Origin: Streptomyces sp. NRRL WC-3742
GTDB lineage: Bacteria > Actinomycetota > Actinomycetes > Streptomycetales > Streptomycetaceae
Length of the DNA stretch: 64,000 bases
Direction: 5' to 3'
Assembly: GCF_000720635.1 (NCBI RefSeq)
Contig: NZ_JOCF01000010.1
Span: 114,932-178,931, forward strand
Position numbers and translations under genes: made by a program. Positions 23,247 to 32,687 of this stretch are shown one piece after another; within the stretch, counting starts at the first letter, position 1, and each line of letters opens with the position of its first letter. The notes beneath the pieces are model-generated. The model saw nothing but the letters and a program-made list of their open reading frames with translations, did no database searches and had not been told where the DNA came from.

Positions 23247-25391
23247 ATGCCGAAGAAGCGGAAGAAGAAGCCGCCATCGCGTGCTCGGCGGACAGGCACG
23301 GTTCCCCCACGCGAGCAGCGGCCCTCGACGATCACGCTCGGGGGCCCGCGAGTGCCCTCACGCGGCTGGGGCTTCCAAGCGCTGATCGACGCCGCACTGG
23401 AAGCCGGTCAGCCGCTTCTGAAGTTCACGGCGCAAGCTCCCGACGGATATTCGTCTGATTTCCGTCCGCAGGTCGATTCTCCCCGTGCGCCGCTCCAAGC
23501 AGGGTGGTACTTGCGATCTGACCTGGCAGTTCCGATCTACATCTGGGTGTTCTCTGAGAGTCAACTAGCCGACGATGAGGGAGGTTTGGATCTGCGCCGC
23601 AGGGGATTTGCTTTTTGCGTGGCGCACTCGGTGTGTACACATGGCAGGGCGGACACCGAGTACGCGAGCGCGGAAGTCATGGAGACTTGGACTCCCATTG
23701 TGGCGCCGGATCCGAGCATCGTGGACGCAAACCGTTACGGAGGTTGCGCGCCCAGTTATAGCACGCCCCCGGTAAAGCAGCTGCCTCCAGGAGGGCCTCG
23801 CAAGGTTGGCGTACTTGACGTGGACTATGCGCGGGTAACGGGTCAGCGACTTCCTGAACGCTGGGATATTGACGTCGTGGGACTTCTGGTGGTCGAGCGA
23901 CAGGAAGCCGCTGACATGCCCGGGCGTGAGATCTGGCGACAAGTGGCGTTTCACACGTTTCGGGATCGGAATTTGTCAGGTCTCAATGCTGCGGCCGATG
24001 AAGTAGACCTGATCATCGGGCATAACCTCTTCGACGGAGACTATCGATGCCTGCGGACCTATGCCGACCGGGTGGACGTGGGACGGCTGGTTGCGAAGAC
24101 AGTTGACACGCTGTATGCCGCTAGGCAGGTGGTGACCGGCGGACTTCCCCGCGCCGCCAATCTTGGGCTCACCGACTTGGCGCATGCCCAGGGGTTGCGC
24201 GACCGGGCAAAGAAGGAGTCCCGAACAGAGGCGCATCGCGGAATCAAGACGTTCTACGACGCGGAAGAAGACTGGTTTTTCCAGCCCGTTTCTGATGACT
24301 GTGAACTGATGCTGGAGCTATGGCTTGAGCTAATCACCAGCCGGCGTCTTCGCCGTGCTCGGAAGTCGCGCGAATCGGTCGAATACGTGCTTGGTGAGGA
24401 GGGTCTGCGGCTGCTGCTGGAGCCGCAGCTCACGCCGGCTGCCTTCACGAATCTGCTGACGACGAGAGGAACGGTCTACAGGCTGGATGGAATGGCCCGC
24501 AATGAGAGCGTCGCCCGTATTCACCGGGAGATCGAGCAGCAGAGGGCCGAAGGTGCTGCAGTCAATCGCCATCCAGTAGCTGCGCATCGGCAACGCTGTA
24601 TGGCGCCGGGAGACCTGAGGGAAAGGGAGTGTGATCAACTGATCCCGGCCACAGGGGCGTATTGCCGGGACCATCGGGCCAAGCGGCGTTGTCGAGGGAA
24701 CCCGGCTCTGGATGACAAGTGCGTGACTGTCGTTCGCGGTGACCTTGCGCATTGCGACTGGCATCGCAGGACGGCACTTTATGTCCTGCCAGGGCAGCGG
24801 ATTGTCAGCGATTTCAGTCTCGCCCTCCCGCTTCCCGGATGGGACAAGGGCAGTGATTGGGGATATGACACAGGTACTCGTTCATTCTTCGCTCGGCTTT
24901 ACCGCAACGGAGACAATATCTCGGACTCGCCGAACGTATGGCTAGTGGGCGTTGATCCTGATCTGACGGATGTGGTTGCGCTGACCGATGCTGTCCAAGC
25001 AGCAACTGGACAATCCCGACATGACGTCGTGGCGTCCCTAACAGTCTTGACAGCAGATCAGGAGATGCTTCGAGAGCGCGCGATGGCTACCCAGGATTGG
25101 GAGCCGGCGGAATGCGAAGGCCCCTGTCCGTGTGGCACCTCAGATTGCGGCCACGGCGAGCCTTGTCCGAATGATGAGTGCAGCGGTCACGATATCCACG
25201 TGATGCGAAACCCCCGCACCGACGTAGATGTGACAGCCTGGCAGGACACCTTTGACTGCTGTGAGGGCTGCGGTGCGAGCGCTTTCGACATCGCGCTACC
25301 AAACCGCCCATGGGGCGAAGTGCGCGACGACGGCGTGGTAACCGTCTATGCCGGGGTGGAGCACTACGAGTTCGGCGCCTGTTGTTGGTAG
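23247..25391 (+). CDS. DEDD-exonuclease-like protein with zinc clusters
   Basis: A 714-residue protein with a lysine-rich start (MPKKRKKKPP). Residues 185-360 resemble an RNase-H-fold DEDD exonuclease: GVLDVDYA (motif I, Asp-x-Asp), DLIIGHNLFDGDYRCL (motif II) and VSDDCELM (motif III). Two cysteine/histidine groups follow: residues 448-508 (RCMAPG, ECDQ, YCRDH, RCRGN, KCVT, HCDWH) and 624-655 (CEGPCPCGTSDCGHGEPC). The end has CCEGCG. GC content is clearly lower than in all neighbours (about 53% in one counted line). Probably acquired DNA; a nuclease or defence role is inference. Confidence 0.7.
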   Translation: MPKKRKKKPPSRARRTGTVPPREQRPSTITLGGPRVPSRGWGFQALIDAALEAGQPLLKFTAQAPDGYSSDFRPQVDSPRAPLQAGWYLRSDLAVPIYIWVFSESQLADDEGGLDLRRRGFAFCVAHSVCTHGRADTEYASAEVMETWTPIVAPDPSIVDANRYGGCAPSYSTPPVKQLPPGGPRKVGVLDVDYARVTGQRLPERWDIDVVGLLVVERQEAADMPGREIWRQVAFHTFRDRNLSGLNAAADEVDLIIGHNLFDGDYRCLRTYADRVDVGRLVAKTVDTLYAARQVVTGGLPRAANLGLTDLAHAQGLRDRAKKESRTEAHRGIKTFYDAEEDWFFQPVSDDCELMLELWLELITSRRLRRARKSRESVEYVLGEEGLRLLLEPQLTPAAFTNLLTTRGTVYRLDGMARNESVARIHREIEQQRAEGAAVNRHPVAAHRQRCMAPGDLRERECDQLIPATGAYCRDHRAKRRCRGNPALDDKCVTVVRGDLAHCDWHRRTALYVLPGQRIVSDFSLALPLPGWDKGSDWGYDTGTRSFFARLYRNGDNISDSPNVWLVGVDPDLTDVVALTDAVQAATGQSRHDVVASLTVLTADQEMLRERAMATQDWEPAECEGPCPCGTSDCGHGEPCPNDECSGHDIHVMRNPRTDVDVTAWQDTFDCCEGCGASAFDIALPNRPWGEVRDDGVVTVYAGVEHYEFGACCW

Positions 25392-25599
25392 GCACCCACA
25401 CATCGCCTTGGCGGGCGGTGCACCGGCGCGGGCTTTGGTGCACCGGTGTTGACGATGCGCCTCAACGAGTGGCACCTGGGGCGCGGCTGACGGCGGTGAG
25501 ATCGGCGCTGGCCTCGATGTCATTGAAGTGCTCACTACGGGCGTTGCCAAGGACGACGCTCGATCGATCGATGAGCTTGCCTCACGGCCAGGTGGGTGG

Positions 25600-26355
25600 T
25601 CACTGCGGGACGCCCTGTCTTGCGGTTGCACTGCCCTCTTGGAACTTGGTGGCGGGGAGATCCAGAGGCGGCGGTTGGGGGAGGGCTTCCAGAGTCGCCG
25701 GCCGTAGACGGTCCCCCTGGCCGAACCAGTACCCGATGATCGTGCCAGCGATCCCGGTAACCGGAACCATGTACATGCTGAAGTTGTTAGCGGGGACGTT
25801 GGCAATCATGGCCACCCACGGGGAGACCACGATGGCCACGACCACCGCCACGAGTGCCCATCCGCGAATGCCTTCGGCGCGGCGTGTTACTGAGACGTGT
25901 TGGTGTACGAGGTCTGCGCGGTGTTTGCGGTCTTCGAGCTCGACCTCCCACCGGCGCTCCGTCTCACGCGACTGGAGGTCTGCGCGGTGTTTGCGGTCTT
26001 CGAGCTCGACCTCCCACCGGCGCTCCGTCTCACGCGACTCGAGGTCTGCGCGGTGCTTTCGGTCCTCGCGTTCGACCTCCCACCGGCGCTCCGTCTCACG
26101 CAGCTTGGTCTCGGCGGCGACCTCTTCCTGAGTCTCCGGAATTCGACCGAGCAGGAACTGAGCTGCGCGATCTTTGATTTGCACACGCTCGGTATACGCA
26201 ACCGTGAGGAGCTCCTCAAGGTGCGTGTACTCAGTCATCCAGTCATCTGCGGTCTGCGGCTTGCGACCGATCCGCCATCGCTTTCCCGCCATGGCCTCGG
26301 CGGTCGTACCGGGCGTTGGACCCGCAGGTAGGCCGCCGAGCTCTGGTTCACTCAT
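25600..26355 (-). CDS. Coiled-coil membrane protein with 22-residue repeats
   Basis: A 251-residue protein. Three tandem copies of a 22-residue unit (RETERRWEVELEDRKHRADL plus two) form a highly charged alpha-helical coiled coil at about residues 85-150. Two hydrophobic helices follow (ALVAVVVAIVVSPWVAMIA and MYMVPVTGIAGTIIGYWFG), then a proline-rich tail. The coil would sit on one membrane face as a stalk. No catalytic motif is visible. The 208 bp between it and the convergent nuclease-like gene hold no recognisable element beyond a short GGTGCACCGG direct repeat. Confidence 0.75.
   Translation of the reverse strand: MSEPELGGLPAGPTPGTTAEAMAGKRWRIGRKPQTADDWMTEYTHLEELLTVAYTERVQIKDRAAQFLLGRIPETQEEVAAETKLRETERRWEVEREDRKHRADLESRETERRWEVELEDRKHRADLQSRETERRWEVELEDRKHRADLVHQHVSVTRRAEGIRGWALVAVVVAIVVSPWVAMIANVPANNFSMYMVPVTGIAGTIIGYWFGQGDRLRPATLEALPQPPPLDLPATKFQEGSATARQGVPQ
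25909..26106. repeat. Three 66-bp tandem repeats within coiled-coil gene
   Basis: Units begin with GAGGTCTGCGCGGTG at 25909, 25975 and 26041, exactly 66 bp apart. The first two are nearly identical and the third is diverged. Each encodes one 22-residue coil unit, so copy number can change without frameshift. Confidence 0.88.
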
Positions 26356-26469
26356 TGAGACTCCTCAGCTTTGGCAGGCAACGGCCAGTGCCTCGATGGG
26401 CGTACGTCGGGGGGAACTGGGGTCAGGTGGATGCTCAGCGTTGCCGCCGGATCTTGACCCGGTATTCGT

Positions 26470-27039
26470 CTACTGCTCGTAGGCCCATGCCCGCCCGGTT
26501 TGCCGGTACTGCTCGACCGGGATGGGCTCGACGCCGGCAGCCATGCGTGCGGTGTAGAGCAGGCCATCGAGGTGGTCGATCTCGTGGTGGATCAGGCGGG
26601 CGAGTCCGCGTTCGTAGGTGGTGGTGGTCACCTGGCCGTCCAGGGTGGTGGTCTCCACGGTGATCTGCAGCGGCCGGGGGACCAAGCCGCGAACGTCGAA
26701 GAACGACAGGCAGCCCTCGAACTGCTCGTCCGCCTCGTCGGAGCGATTGGTGATCCGCGGGTTCAGCAGGACGATCGCCGGAGCGCCCGGGGAAGCGGGC
26801 TGGACGATGGCGGCGGCCCGGCCGATCCCGATCTGCGGTGCCGCGATGCCCATGCCCTTGGCGAAGGGGTGGACCTGGCCGATGCGCTCCATCGCGGTGA
26901 ACAGCTTCTCGACGACCTGCTCGGCGGCCTCGCGCTCGGTGGGCAGGTCGAACGGTCGGGCGGGCTCGGCGAGGACGGGCGCGCCCTCCTGGACGACGCC
27001 GAGGTCACGCATCTGCTCGCTGGGCCGCACCTGGATCAC
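26470..27039 (-). CDS. def: Peptide deformylase
   Basis: A 189-residue peptide deformylase with all three family boxes: GMGIAAPQIG, EGCLSF and HEIDHLDG (metal-binding HExxH). It removes the formyl group from nascent proteins. The GTG start overlaps the stop of the XRE regulator (GTGA). It is an extra copy carried on the mobile element; chromosomal ones are expected elsewhere. Extra deformylases can give tolerance to deformylase inhibitors, or this one may act only with its operon. Confidence 0.93.
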   Translation of the reverse strand: MIQVRPSEQMRDLGVVQEGAPVLAEPARPFDLPTEREAAEQVVEKLFTAMERIGQVHPFAKGMGIAAPQIGIGRAAAIVQPASPGAPAIVLLNPRITNRSDEADEQFEGCLSFFDVRGLVPRPLQITVETTTLDGQVTTTTYERGLARLIHHEIDHLDGLLYTARMAAGVEPIPVEQYRQTGRAWAYEQ

Positions 27040-28010
27040 CTGAACTCCCCTTGGGTTGTGTCGCGTTCGGGTCGGGCCCGGAAACGCCATTCCAGACGGT
27101 ACCGGGCATGGAGGGCGGGCGTGGACGTGCTCCAGGAGAAGACCCGCAGACCGCCCTCCTCACGCCGGATCGGGGCGGTCCGCAGCGGCACCGCCTCAGC
27201 GGTCATCGATGTCTCGGTACCCCACACCGCTGGGTCGAGGTCGACTGGGAAGGCGAGTTCGACTTCCAGGTGCTCGGTGGGGAGGCGGACCGCGCGCTGG
27301 AACCAGCGGCCCCACTTCTCCTCGCCGACCGAGTAGGCGTACTCGATCCATACCGACTCGCCTGGGTACAGCGGGAAGCGGCCCTGCTCGTTCTCGAAGA
27401 GCAGCCAGACCTCCTTGAACGCGTCGCGGTCGTGCTTGGCCTGCCAGCGCATCGCCTCCCCGCGGCAGGTCGCGGTCAGCGCGAGTTCGTCCCAGGTCAG
27501 CGGGTGCTCGCGGTAGTGCGCGTTGGAGCGCTCCGGCTCGCCGGGGTAGCGGTCCACGCTGATGCGGATCAGGTAGCGGGTGATCGGCTCGCTGCCGGTG
27601 TTCCGCAGCAGCCGGCGCATCGTCAGCCGGTAGCTGGAGCCGTCGAAGTCCAGGCGGGCGGCGTCGTGCTCGACGATGATCGCCGAGCCGGACGCGTACG
27701 GCTGCTCTGCTCGGCGGGGCGGCGGCAGGGCGGCGCCCGGTGCCGTCCGGTTCCTGGCCGCCTCGTAGTCCAGCCAGCGCTTCCACAGGGCCTTGCCCGC
27801 GTTCAGGGTCTCCTCGGCCCGGCGGGCGAAGTCCTCGGTGGGCTTGTGCCGGCCGGACTCCACATGGCTCACGTACGACGGGTCGAAGCCCATCTTGATG
27901 GCCAACTTCCGCTTGGACAGGCCCCGCACCTCACGCCAGTGGGCGACCTCCGCCGCGAACGCCTCGGCGGCCTGCTCAACCGTCAAGACCTCGTCCCGCG
28001 CGTCCATCAA
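27036..28010 (-). CDS. XRE-family regulator with C-terminal sensory domain
   Basis: A 324-residue protein. Residues 18-80 are an XRE helix-turn-helix (LSKRKLAIKMGFDPSYVSHV ESGRHKP). The remaining 240 residues form a beta-rich domain (TRYLIRISVDRYPGEPERS to WIEYAYSVGEEKWGRWF) that I do not recognise. A second ATG one codon later is possible. It is cotranscribed with the deformylase and divergent from the glycosyltransferase operon over 141 bp with an inverted repeat, so it probably regulates that operon. Confidence 0.85.
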   Translation of the reverse strand: MMDARDEVLTVEQAAEAFAAEVAHWREVRGLSKRKLAIKMGFDPSYVSHVESGRHKPTEDFARRAEETLNAGKALWKRWLDYEAARNRTAPGAALPPPRRAEQPYASGSAIIVEHDAARLDFDGSSYRLTMRRLLRNTGSEPITRYLIRISVDRYPGEPERSNAHYREHPLTWDELALTATCRGEAMRWQAKHDRDAFKEVWLLFENEQGRFPLYPGESVWIEYAYSVGEEKWGRWFQRAVRLPTEHLEVELAFPVDLDPAVWGTETSMTAEAVPLRTAPIRREEGGLRVFSWSTSTPALHARYRLEWRFRARPERDTTQGEFR

Positions 28011-28035
28011 AGCCCCCGCCCTGGCTGCCGGATGA

Positions 28036-28067
28036 GATGAATGAACCGTGAGTGATCCCGATTCATC
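28036..28067. promoter_or_regulatory. Inverted repeat between XRE gene and glycosyltransferase operon
   Basis: GATGAAT (28036-28042) and ATTCATC (28061-28067) are perfect arms with an 18-bp spacer in the divergent promoter region. Likely XRE operator. Confidence 0.5.
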
Positions 28068-28151
28068 ATTCTGTCACGGCCCTGATCGCCAGTTTCCTTC
28101 TTTTACCGACCCGGGTCGAACCCCGGGCTCCGAGAAGGAGGGTCACACGCG

Positions 28152-29306
28152 ATGCGCCTGCTCTACCTGCTCAACGTCTCCAACTCCAGCCGACTGACTG
28201 CCGACTCCGGCTTCACCTTCGCCGACCTACTCGCCCCGGCCCTGACGGATGCCGGGGTGGAGGTGACCATGGCCTCCCCCGTCCCGGCCGGCGACGAGCG
28301 CGTGCACTTCACCCGGACCGCCTCCCCGGCCACCAAGTACCGGGCCCGGTTCGATCCGGGCATGGGCGCGATGGTGCGGCTGTTCCGCCGCCACCGGCCC
28401 GAGGTGGTCGTCGCCAACCAGATCGAGGCCGCCCCGGCGATCCGGGCCGCACTGCTGGAAGCCGGGGTGGACGCGCGGATCGCCGGCTACTGCCACTACC
28501 TGCCGTTCTCCTTCACCGACACCGGCAAGCTGGAGCTGGACCCGGCGATGGACGACGGCGGTTTGGGCCGCAGCGTGCTGCTGGCCTTCGCCGCTGGCCT
28601 CGCGGCCTGCGATCGCATCCTGGTCCACTCCTCCACCGCCGCCTCCTGGACCAGCGCGGCCGCCGCCCGCACCAGCGTGGAGCTCGGCGAGAAACTGCAC
28701 GTGGTCCCCGCCCCCAGGGACGTGCGCCTGGTGCGCGACCCGGCCGACGTCACCCCGCCGGAAGGGAGCGCCACCGGTATCTACAACCACCGCCTGTACG
28801 CCCACTACGGCACCGCCCGCTTCACCCAGCTCGCCCGCCACCTCGTCGCCGAGGCCCCGGTTCGGCTCACCGTGATGGACCTGTTCGGCACCCGCAGTCC
28901 CGAGCGGATCCGCCTGGACCCCAGCCCCGAGCGGCACCTGGAAGAGCTGGCCGCTGTCGATGGCGTCACCGTCGCCTCCGACCGCGGCGACCGCATCCGC
29001 TACCGCAACCTGCTGGCCGACGCCCACTTCGGCATCGCGCCGTTTCGGCCCGGCTGCCCCTGGTCCATGTCGGTGATCGACTGCCAGGCGATGGGCCTGC
29101 CCGTGATCGGCCCGCGCACCGGTTGGCTGGCCGAGCACATCGACCCCGAGCTGCTGTTCGACACCGACGATCAGGCCGCCCAGATCGCCGGACGGCTGGC
29201 CACGGACCCGGAGTTCTATCTGCTGCACGCCAAGCGTGCGTACGCCTCCACCGCCGACCTCGCGCCCGCCGCGGTGGCTGCCCGCTACCTGGAGGCGATC
29301 AAGTGA
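28152..29306 (+). CDS. Glycosyltransferase (GT-B-like)
   Basis: A 384-residue protein with an N-terminal Rossmann half (MRLLYLLNVSNSSRL), a hinge, and a C-terminal donor-binding half containing CPWSMSVIDCQAMGLPVIG, typical of GT4-like enzymes where a glutamate/glutamine region contacts the nucleotide sugar. It is the first gene of a four-gene set joined by 4-bp overlaps. It lies divergent from the XRE regulator. The sugar and acceptor are unknown; activity in the cytoplasm is likely. Confidence 0.82.
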   Translation: MRLLYLLNVSNSSRLTADSGFTFADLLAPALTDAGVEVTMASPVPAGDERVHFTRTASPATKYRARFDPGMGAMVRLFRRHRPEVVVANQIEAAPAIRAALLEAGVDARIAGYCHYLPFSFTDTGKLELDPAMDDGGLGRSVLLAFAAGLAACDRILVHSSTAASWTSAAAARTSVELGEKLHVVPAPRDVRLVRDPADVTPPEGSATGIYNHRLYAHYGTARFTQLARHLVAEAPVRLTVMDLFGTRSPERIRLDPSPERHLEELAAVDGVTVASDRGDRIRYRNLLADAHFGIAPFRPGCPWSMSVIDCQAMGLPVIGPRTGWLAEHIDPELLFDTDDQAAQIAGRLATDPEFYLLHAKRAYASTADLAPAAVAARYLEAIK

Positions 29307-30007
29307 GCGGCTTCGACACGGTCCAGCTCTCCTACGACGAGCCGCTGGCCGACTCCCTGCACACCCGCCTCGCCCGGGTGCTGGGCGGCAACGTCAAGCG
29401 CCTGCACGGAGTCCGCGGGATGCGCCGCGCCTACCGGCTGACCGCCGAACTGGTCGACACCGACCAGTTCTTCCTCGCCGACGGAGACTTCGCCATCGAC
29501 CCCGCCTTCCCCGCGGCCACGGTGCAGCCGCTGGCCGAGGGGGTGTCCATGCGGGTCTGGCGGGCCGTCAACCCGGTCAACGGCCTCACCTACGGCTACG
29601 GCGGCCTCAAGCTGATCCGCACCAGCGCGCTACGGGAGATGGGCCAGGCCGTCGACGTGCTGGCCGCGCTGCCCGGACGCGTCGAGTTCAGCGAACACAG
29701 CGCCGGCACCACGTTGTTCAACCAGACCCCGTTCCATGCCTGGAAGGCGGGCTTCCGCGAGTGCGCGATGCTCGCGCGCGGCAGCGAGTACGGCATGACC
29801 GACACCTCCGCCCAGGAACGCATCCTGGCCTGGACAGCCAGCCAGGATGGCGACTTCGCCCACTACGCGGCTGCCGGTGCCCGCGACGGGTGCGACTTCG
29901 CCCACCTGGCGGCCCGCGACCCCAAGCGGTTCGAGGCGCTCAACGACCCAACCTGGCTGCACCGGCACTTCACCGCGCTGCACGGCGAGCAGGTGATCGC
30001 CGGATGA
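29303..30007 (+). CDS. Glycan-biosynthesis protein, GT-A-like
   Basis: A 234-residue protein with GTG start overlapping the previous stop. FFLADGDFAID resembles the DxD metal/nucleotide-sugar site of GT-A enzymes, and TTLFNQTPFHAWKAGFRECA is a distinctive central block. I do not recognise the exact family. It is coupled to glycosyltransferases on both sides, so it is probably another transferase acting on the same glycan. Confidence 0.65.
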   Translation: MSGFDTVQLSYDEPLADSLHTRLARVLGGNVKRLHGVRGMRRAYRLTAELVDTDQFFLADGDFAIDPAFPAATVQPLAEGVSMRVWRAVNPVNGLTYGYGGLKLIRTSALREMGQAVDVLAALPGRVEFSEHSAGTTLFNQTPFHAWKAGFRECAMLARGSEYGMTDTSAQERILAWTASQDGDFAHYAAAGARDGCDFAHLAARDPKRFEALNDPTWLHRHFTALHGEQVIAG

Positions 30008-31239
30008 GCGCCAGGACCGGGCCGCTCGTCCTGATCGAGCCGTACGCCCACCTCGGTGGCGGGCACCACCAGCGCACCCTGACCGCGCTCGCTGCCGCCC
30101 GCCCGGGTGCCGTAGTCATCACCCCGCAGGGGATCGCCGACGGCCCCGGCCCACTACTGCGGTCCGGCGCCTGCATTGCCGCCGGACCGGTGGGCCCGGC
30201 GGCGAAGGCCCTGCTGGTCGCAGCACGCGCGGCGGAAGGCGTCTCGACCGCCGGCCGGCGGGCCTTCCGCTCACGGCGCTGGCCGCTGCCGCTCCGCCGA
30301 CTGCCGCACCAGGCCACCCTCATCGCCCGCTGCCTGACCGAAGCCGCCTGCCTTCGCACCGCCCGCCGCCTCGCCGCGCAGCCTGGGGCGGTGCTGATCC
30401 TCAGCGCGAGCGAGGCCCTGCACGGCGTGGCCGCCCTGCTCGGCGGCGGCCGACACCTGCGGTTCATCCACGAGCTCGTCACCACCGAGGACCGGCCGCT
30501 CCGCTGGCTGGGCCGACTCGCCGTGCGGGGCGAGAAGCGCGTGGTCGCGCTCTACCCGACCACCGCCGTCCGCGACCAGCTCCAGCGGCGCTTCCCCCAC
30601 CTGCCCGCCCGGGTGCGGGCGTTCGCGGTCGACGACGGTCGGCGCCTGACTGAGGCCGAACGCGACGTCGCCCGCTCTGCCTTCACCATTCCCACTGGTG
30701 CGACGGCCGTGTGCCTGGTCGGCGGCTGGTGGCCGTACAAGGACCTCGCCACCGTCGACGCCGCCCTGGCCCGCATCACCGAGCCGCTGCACGTTCTGGT
30801 CTGCGGCACCCCGCTGGACGACGCGGTACTCGAACGCTGGCACCGCCTGCCCCTCGTCCGAGTCCACACCGTGCCCGGCCCGGTCGGCGAAGACGTCCTT
30901 CGGCTCGTCTACGCCGCCGCCGATGCAGCCCTGGTGGCACGGCGTCCCGGGACCGGCAAGGAGTCGGGACTGGTCATGGACGCCGCCCGGCTCGGGGTGC
31001 CGCTGATCATCTCCGGGCACGACCCGGACCTGACCGAGCAGCTGGCCGGACAGCCCTGGGCCCAGCTCTTCTCGGCCGGCGACCCGGACGCCCTCGCCAA
31101 GACCCTGGACCAGCTGGCGGACGGGCCGCCCGCCCGGCCGGGGATGCGGGCCCCGGCGGTGCTGGACATGCTCCCGGCCTCCGAGCAGGCCGCCTACCTC
31201 ACCGACATCTACACCGACCTGGTCAAGGAGTACCGATGA
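30004..31239 (+). CDS. Glycosyltransferase (GT-B-like)
   Basis: A 411-residue protein. The N-terminal half has EPYAHLGGGHHQRTL and the C-terminal half has VCLVGGWWPYKDLATV and RPGTGKESGLVMDAARLGVP, a GT4-type donor site. The ATG overlaps the previous stop (ATGA). It contains an arginine-rich segment near residue 85 (AFRSRRWPLPLRRLPHQ) that could touch the membrane. Third gene of the glycosylation operon. Confidence 0.8.
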   Translation: MSARTGPLVLIEPYAHLGGGHHQRTLTALAAARPGAVVITPQGIADGPGPLLRSGACIAAGPVGPAAKALLVAARAAEGVSTAGRRAFRSRRWPLPLRRLPHQATLIARCLTEAACLRTARRLAAQPGAVLILSASEALHGVAALLGGGRHLRFIHELVTTEDRPLRWLGRLAVRGEKRVVALYPTTAVRDQLQRRFPHLPARVRAFAVDDGRRLTEAERDVARSAFTIPTGATAVCLVGGWWPYKDLATVDAALARITEPLHVLVCGTPLDDAVLERWHRLPLVRVHTVPGPVGEDVLRLVYAAADAALVARRPGTGKESGLVMDAARLGVPLIISGHDPDLTEQLAGQPWAQLFSAGDPDALAKTLDQLADGPPARPGMRAPAVLDMLPASEQAAYLTDIYTDLVKEYR

Positions 31240-32126
31240 CGCCCGCCTCCCCCGCCCTGGTCGCCGTGATCGGCCCGGTCGAACCGGCCCTGCTGGCCGC
31301 GTGGACCGCCCACTACCGCGTGCTCGGCGTCGAGCGCTTCCACCTCGCCTTTCATTTTTCCGGTAACGTCCACGACGCCTGGCGCCGCCAACTGCTCGAC
31401 ACGGCCCAGAACCTCGGCCTCCCCACAGGCCAGGTCAGCACCGGTCCGTGGCACGAGCACACCAACACCGAACTGCGCGACCAGCTACGCGAGCAGGCCG
31501 GCCCCGGTTGGCACCTGCTCGCCGACTCCGACGAGTTCCACACCTACCCGGCCCCGCTCGCCGAGGTCACCGAGGTAGCCGAAGAGAACGGCCGGGCGGT
31601 GGTGGGCGGCTTGATGCTCGACCGCGTAACCGCTGACGGCCGACTCGCTCTCTGGCGCCCCGAGACCGGACTCGACCGCGCCTTCCCGCTCGGCGGCCAC
31701 CTCACCCACCGCCTCCTCCAGGGTGACCCCCGCAAGATCGTCCTCGCGCTCTCGGACGTCACGGTCGCCTCCGGCAACCACCGCGCCCCCGGCCGTAAGC
31801 CCGACCCTCACACTCTCGCGTGCGTCCACCACTTCAAGTGGCGCTCCGGCGTCCTGGACGACCTGCGCCGCCGGGTCGACCACTTCGCCTCCGGTACCTG
31901 GACCGAGCACACCCCGGCCGTCCGGACCGAGGCCACCCGCCTGCTGCAGCACATCGACCGCCACCACGGCCGCATCGACGTCTCCGACCACCGCCTGGCC
32001 TTCCGCCACGTCACCCTCGACCGCCTGCCCGACGACTGGGCCGCCGAAGCCGCCCAGATTCACGCCGCCTGGCGCCCGCCTCGTCAGAGCCAGCCCGGCT
32101 CCACGATCTCCTCGCCCTCGTCCTGA
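31236..32126 (+). CDS. Family 2-type glycosyltransferase
   Basis: A 296-residue protein with ATGA overlap to the preceding gene. The GT-A core includes YRVLGVERFHLAFHFS and LLADSDEFHTYP, a DxD-like site of GT2/GT92-type enzymes, and a later CVHHFKWR block. Its last 43 bp overlap a convergent P-loop kinase gene on the other strand. Fourth glycosyltransferase-like gene in the operon. Confidence 0.8.
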   Translation: MTPASPALVAVIGPVEPALLAAWTAHYRVLGVERFHLAFHFSGNVHDAWRRQLLDTAQNLGLPTGQVSTGPWHEHTNTELRDQLREQAGPGWHLLADSDEFHTYPAPLAEVTEVAEENGRAVVGGLMLDRVTADGRLALWRPETGLDRAFPLGGHLTHRLLQGDPRKIVLALSDVTVASGNHRAPGRKPDPHTLACVHHFKWRSGVLDDLRRRVDHFASGTWTEHTPAVRTEATRLLQHIDRHHGRIDVSDHRLAFRHVTLDRLPDDWAAEAAQIHAAWRPPRQSQPGSTISSPSS

Positions 32127-32590
32127 GGCGCCTCGAAGCGGGCGAAGAAGTCGTCCAGAGCCTCAGGGGTCACGATCAGTGCGTTCGCGTCCCCGCGCTG
32201 GTTGCGCTCGGCCAGCCTGCGCAGCAGCTCGTTCCGCTCGACGGGGAAGTACAGCAGCCGCCACCGACCGCCGGCGGCCTCCACCAGCTCCTTCATGTCG
32301 TCGCGGTCCTTGCGCGGCCACAGCCCGTGGTCCCACACCACGTCCCGGCCCTCGGCGACCAGCTCGACCAGCCGGGAGTGCAGCTCGTCGACGACCGGCG
32401 CCTCCTTCTCGAAGTAGGCGTTCTCCGGATAGTCCACGCCGTACCGGCCGTGCCGCTCGTGGACGACCTCGTCCACCGACAGCCGCACCGCACCCCGAGG
32501 CTCCAGCTCCCGCTGGGCATAGGTCGTCTTCCCCGAACCGGTGAGGCCCACCAGCAGGAACACCACCGGACTGCTCTCGCCCACTGCCAA
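32084..32590 (-). CDS. P-loop kinase-like ATPase
   Basis: A 168-residue protein with Walker A LVGLTGSGKTTYA near the N-terminus, a following RLSVDEVVHE, VVWDHGLWPRKDRDD in the lid region and the short C-terminus typical of zeta-toxin/kinase-like small ATPases. It probably phosphorylates a small molecule. It sits on the opposite strand inside the glycosylation cluster, overlapping its neighbour by 43 bp. Confidence 0.82.
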   Translation of the reverse strand: MAVGESSPVVFLLVGLTGSGKTTYAQRELEPRGAVRLSVDEVVHERHGRYGVDYPENAYFEKEAPVVDELHSRLVELVAEGRDVVWDHGLWPRKDRDDMKELVEAAGGRWRLLYFPVERNELLRRLAERNQRGDANALIVTPEALDDFFARFEAPQDEGEEIVEPGWL

Positions 32591-32687
32591 CTCTCCTCAC
32601 CACCAACAGCGTTCACCGGCAAGTCTGCCACCACGCCGGCTCCGGGAACTGCGTTCCGCACCCTCCGCCACCCGAAGGAGTACACGC

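Noticed and set aside
22970..23335. An extra minus-strand gene before the 22381-23052 protein
   Set aside because: It overlaps the well-supported ATG with GGAGGAGA in another frame and reads low-complexity arginine-rich sequence.
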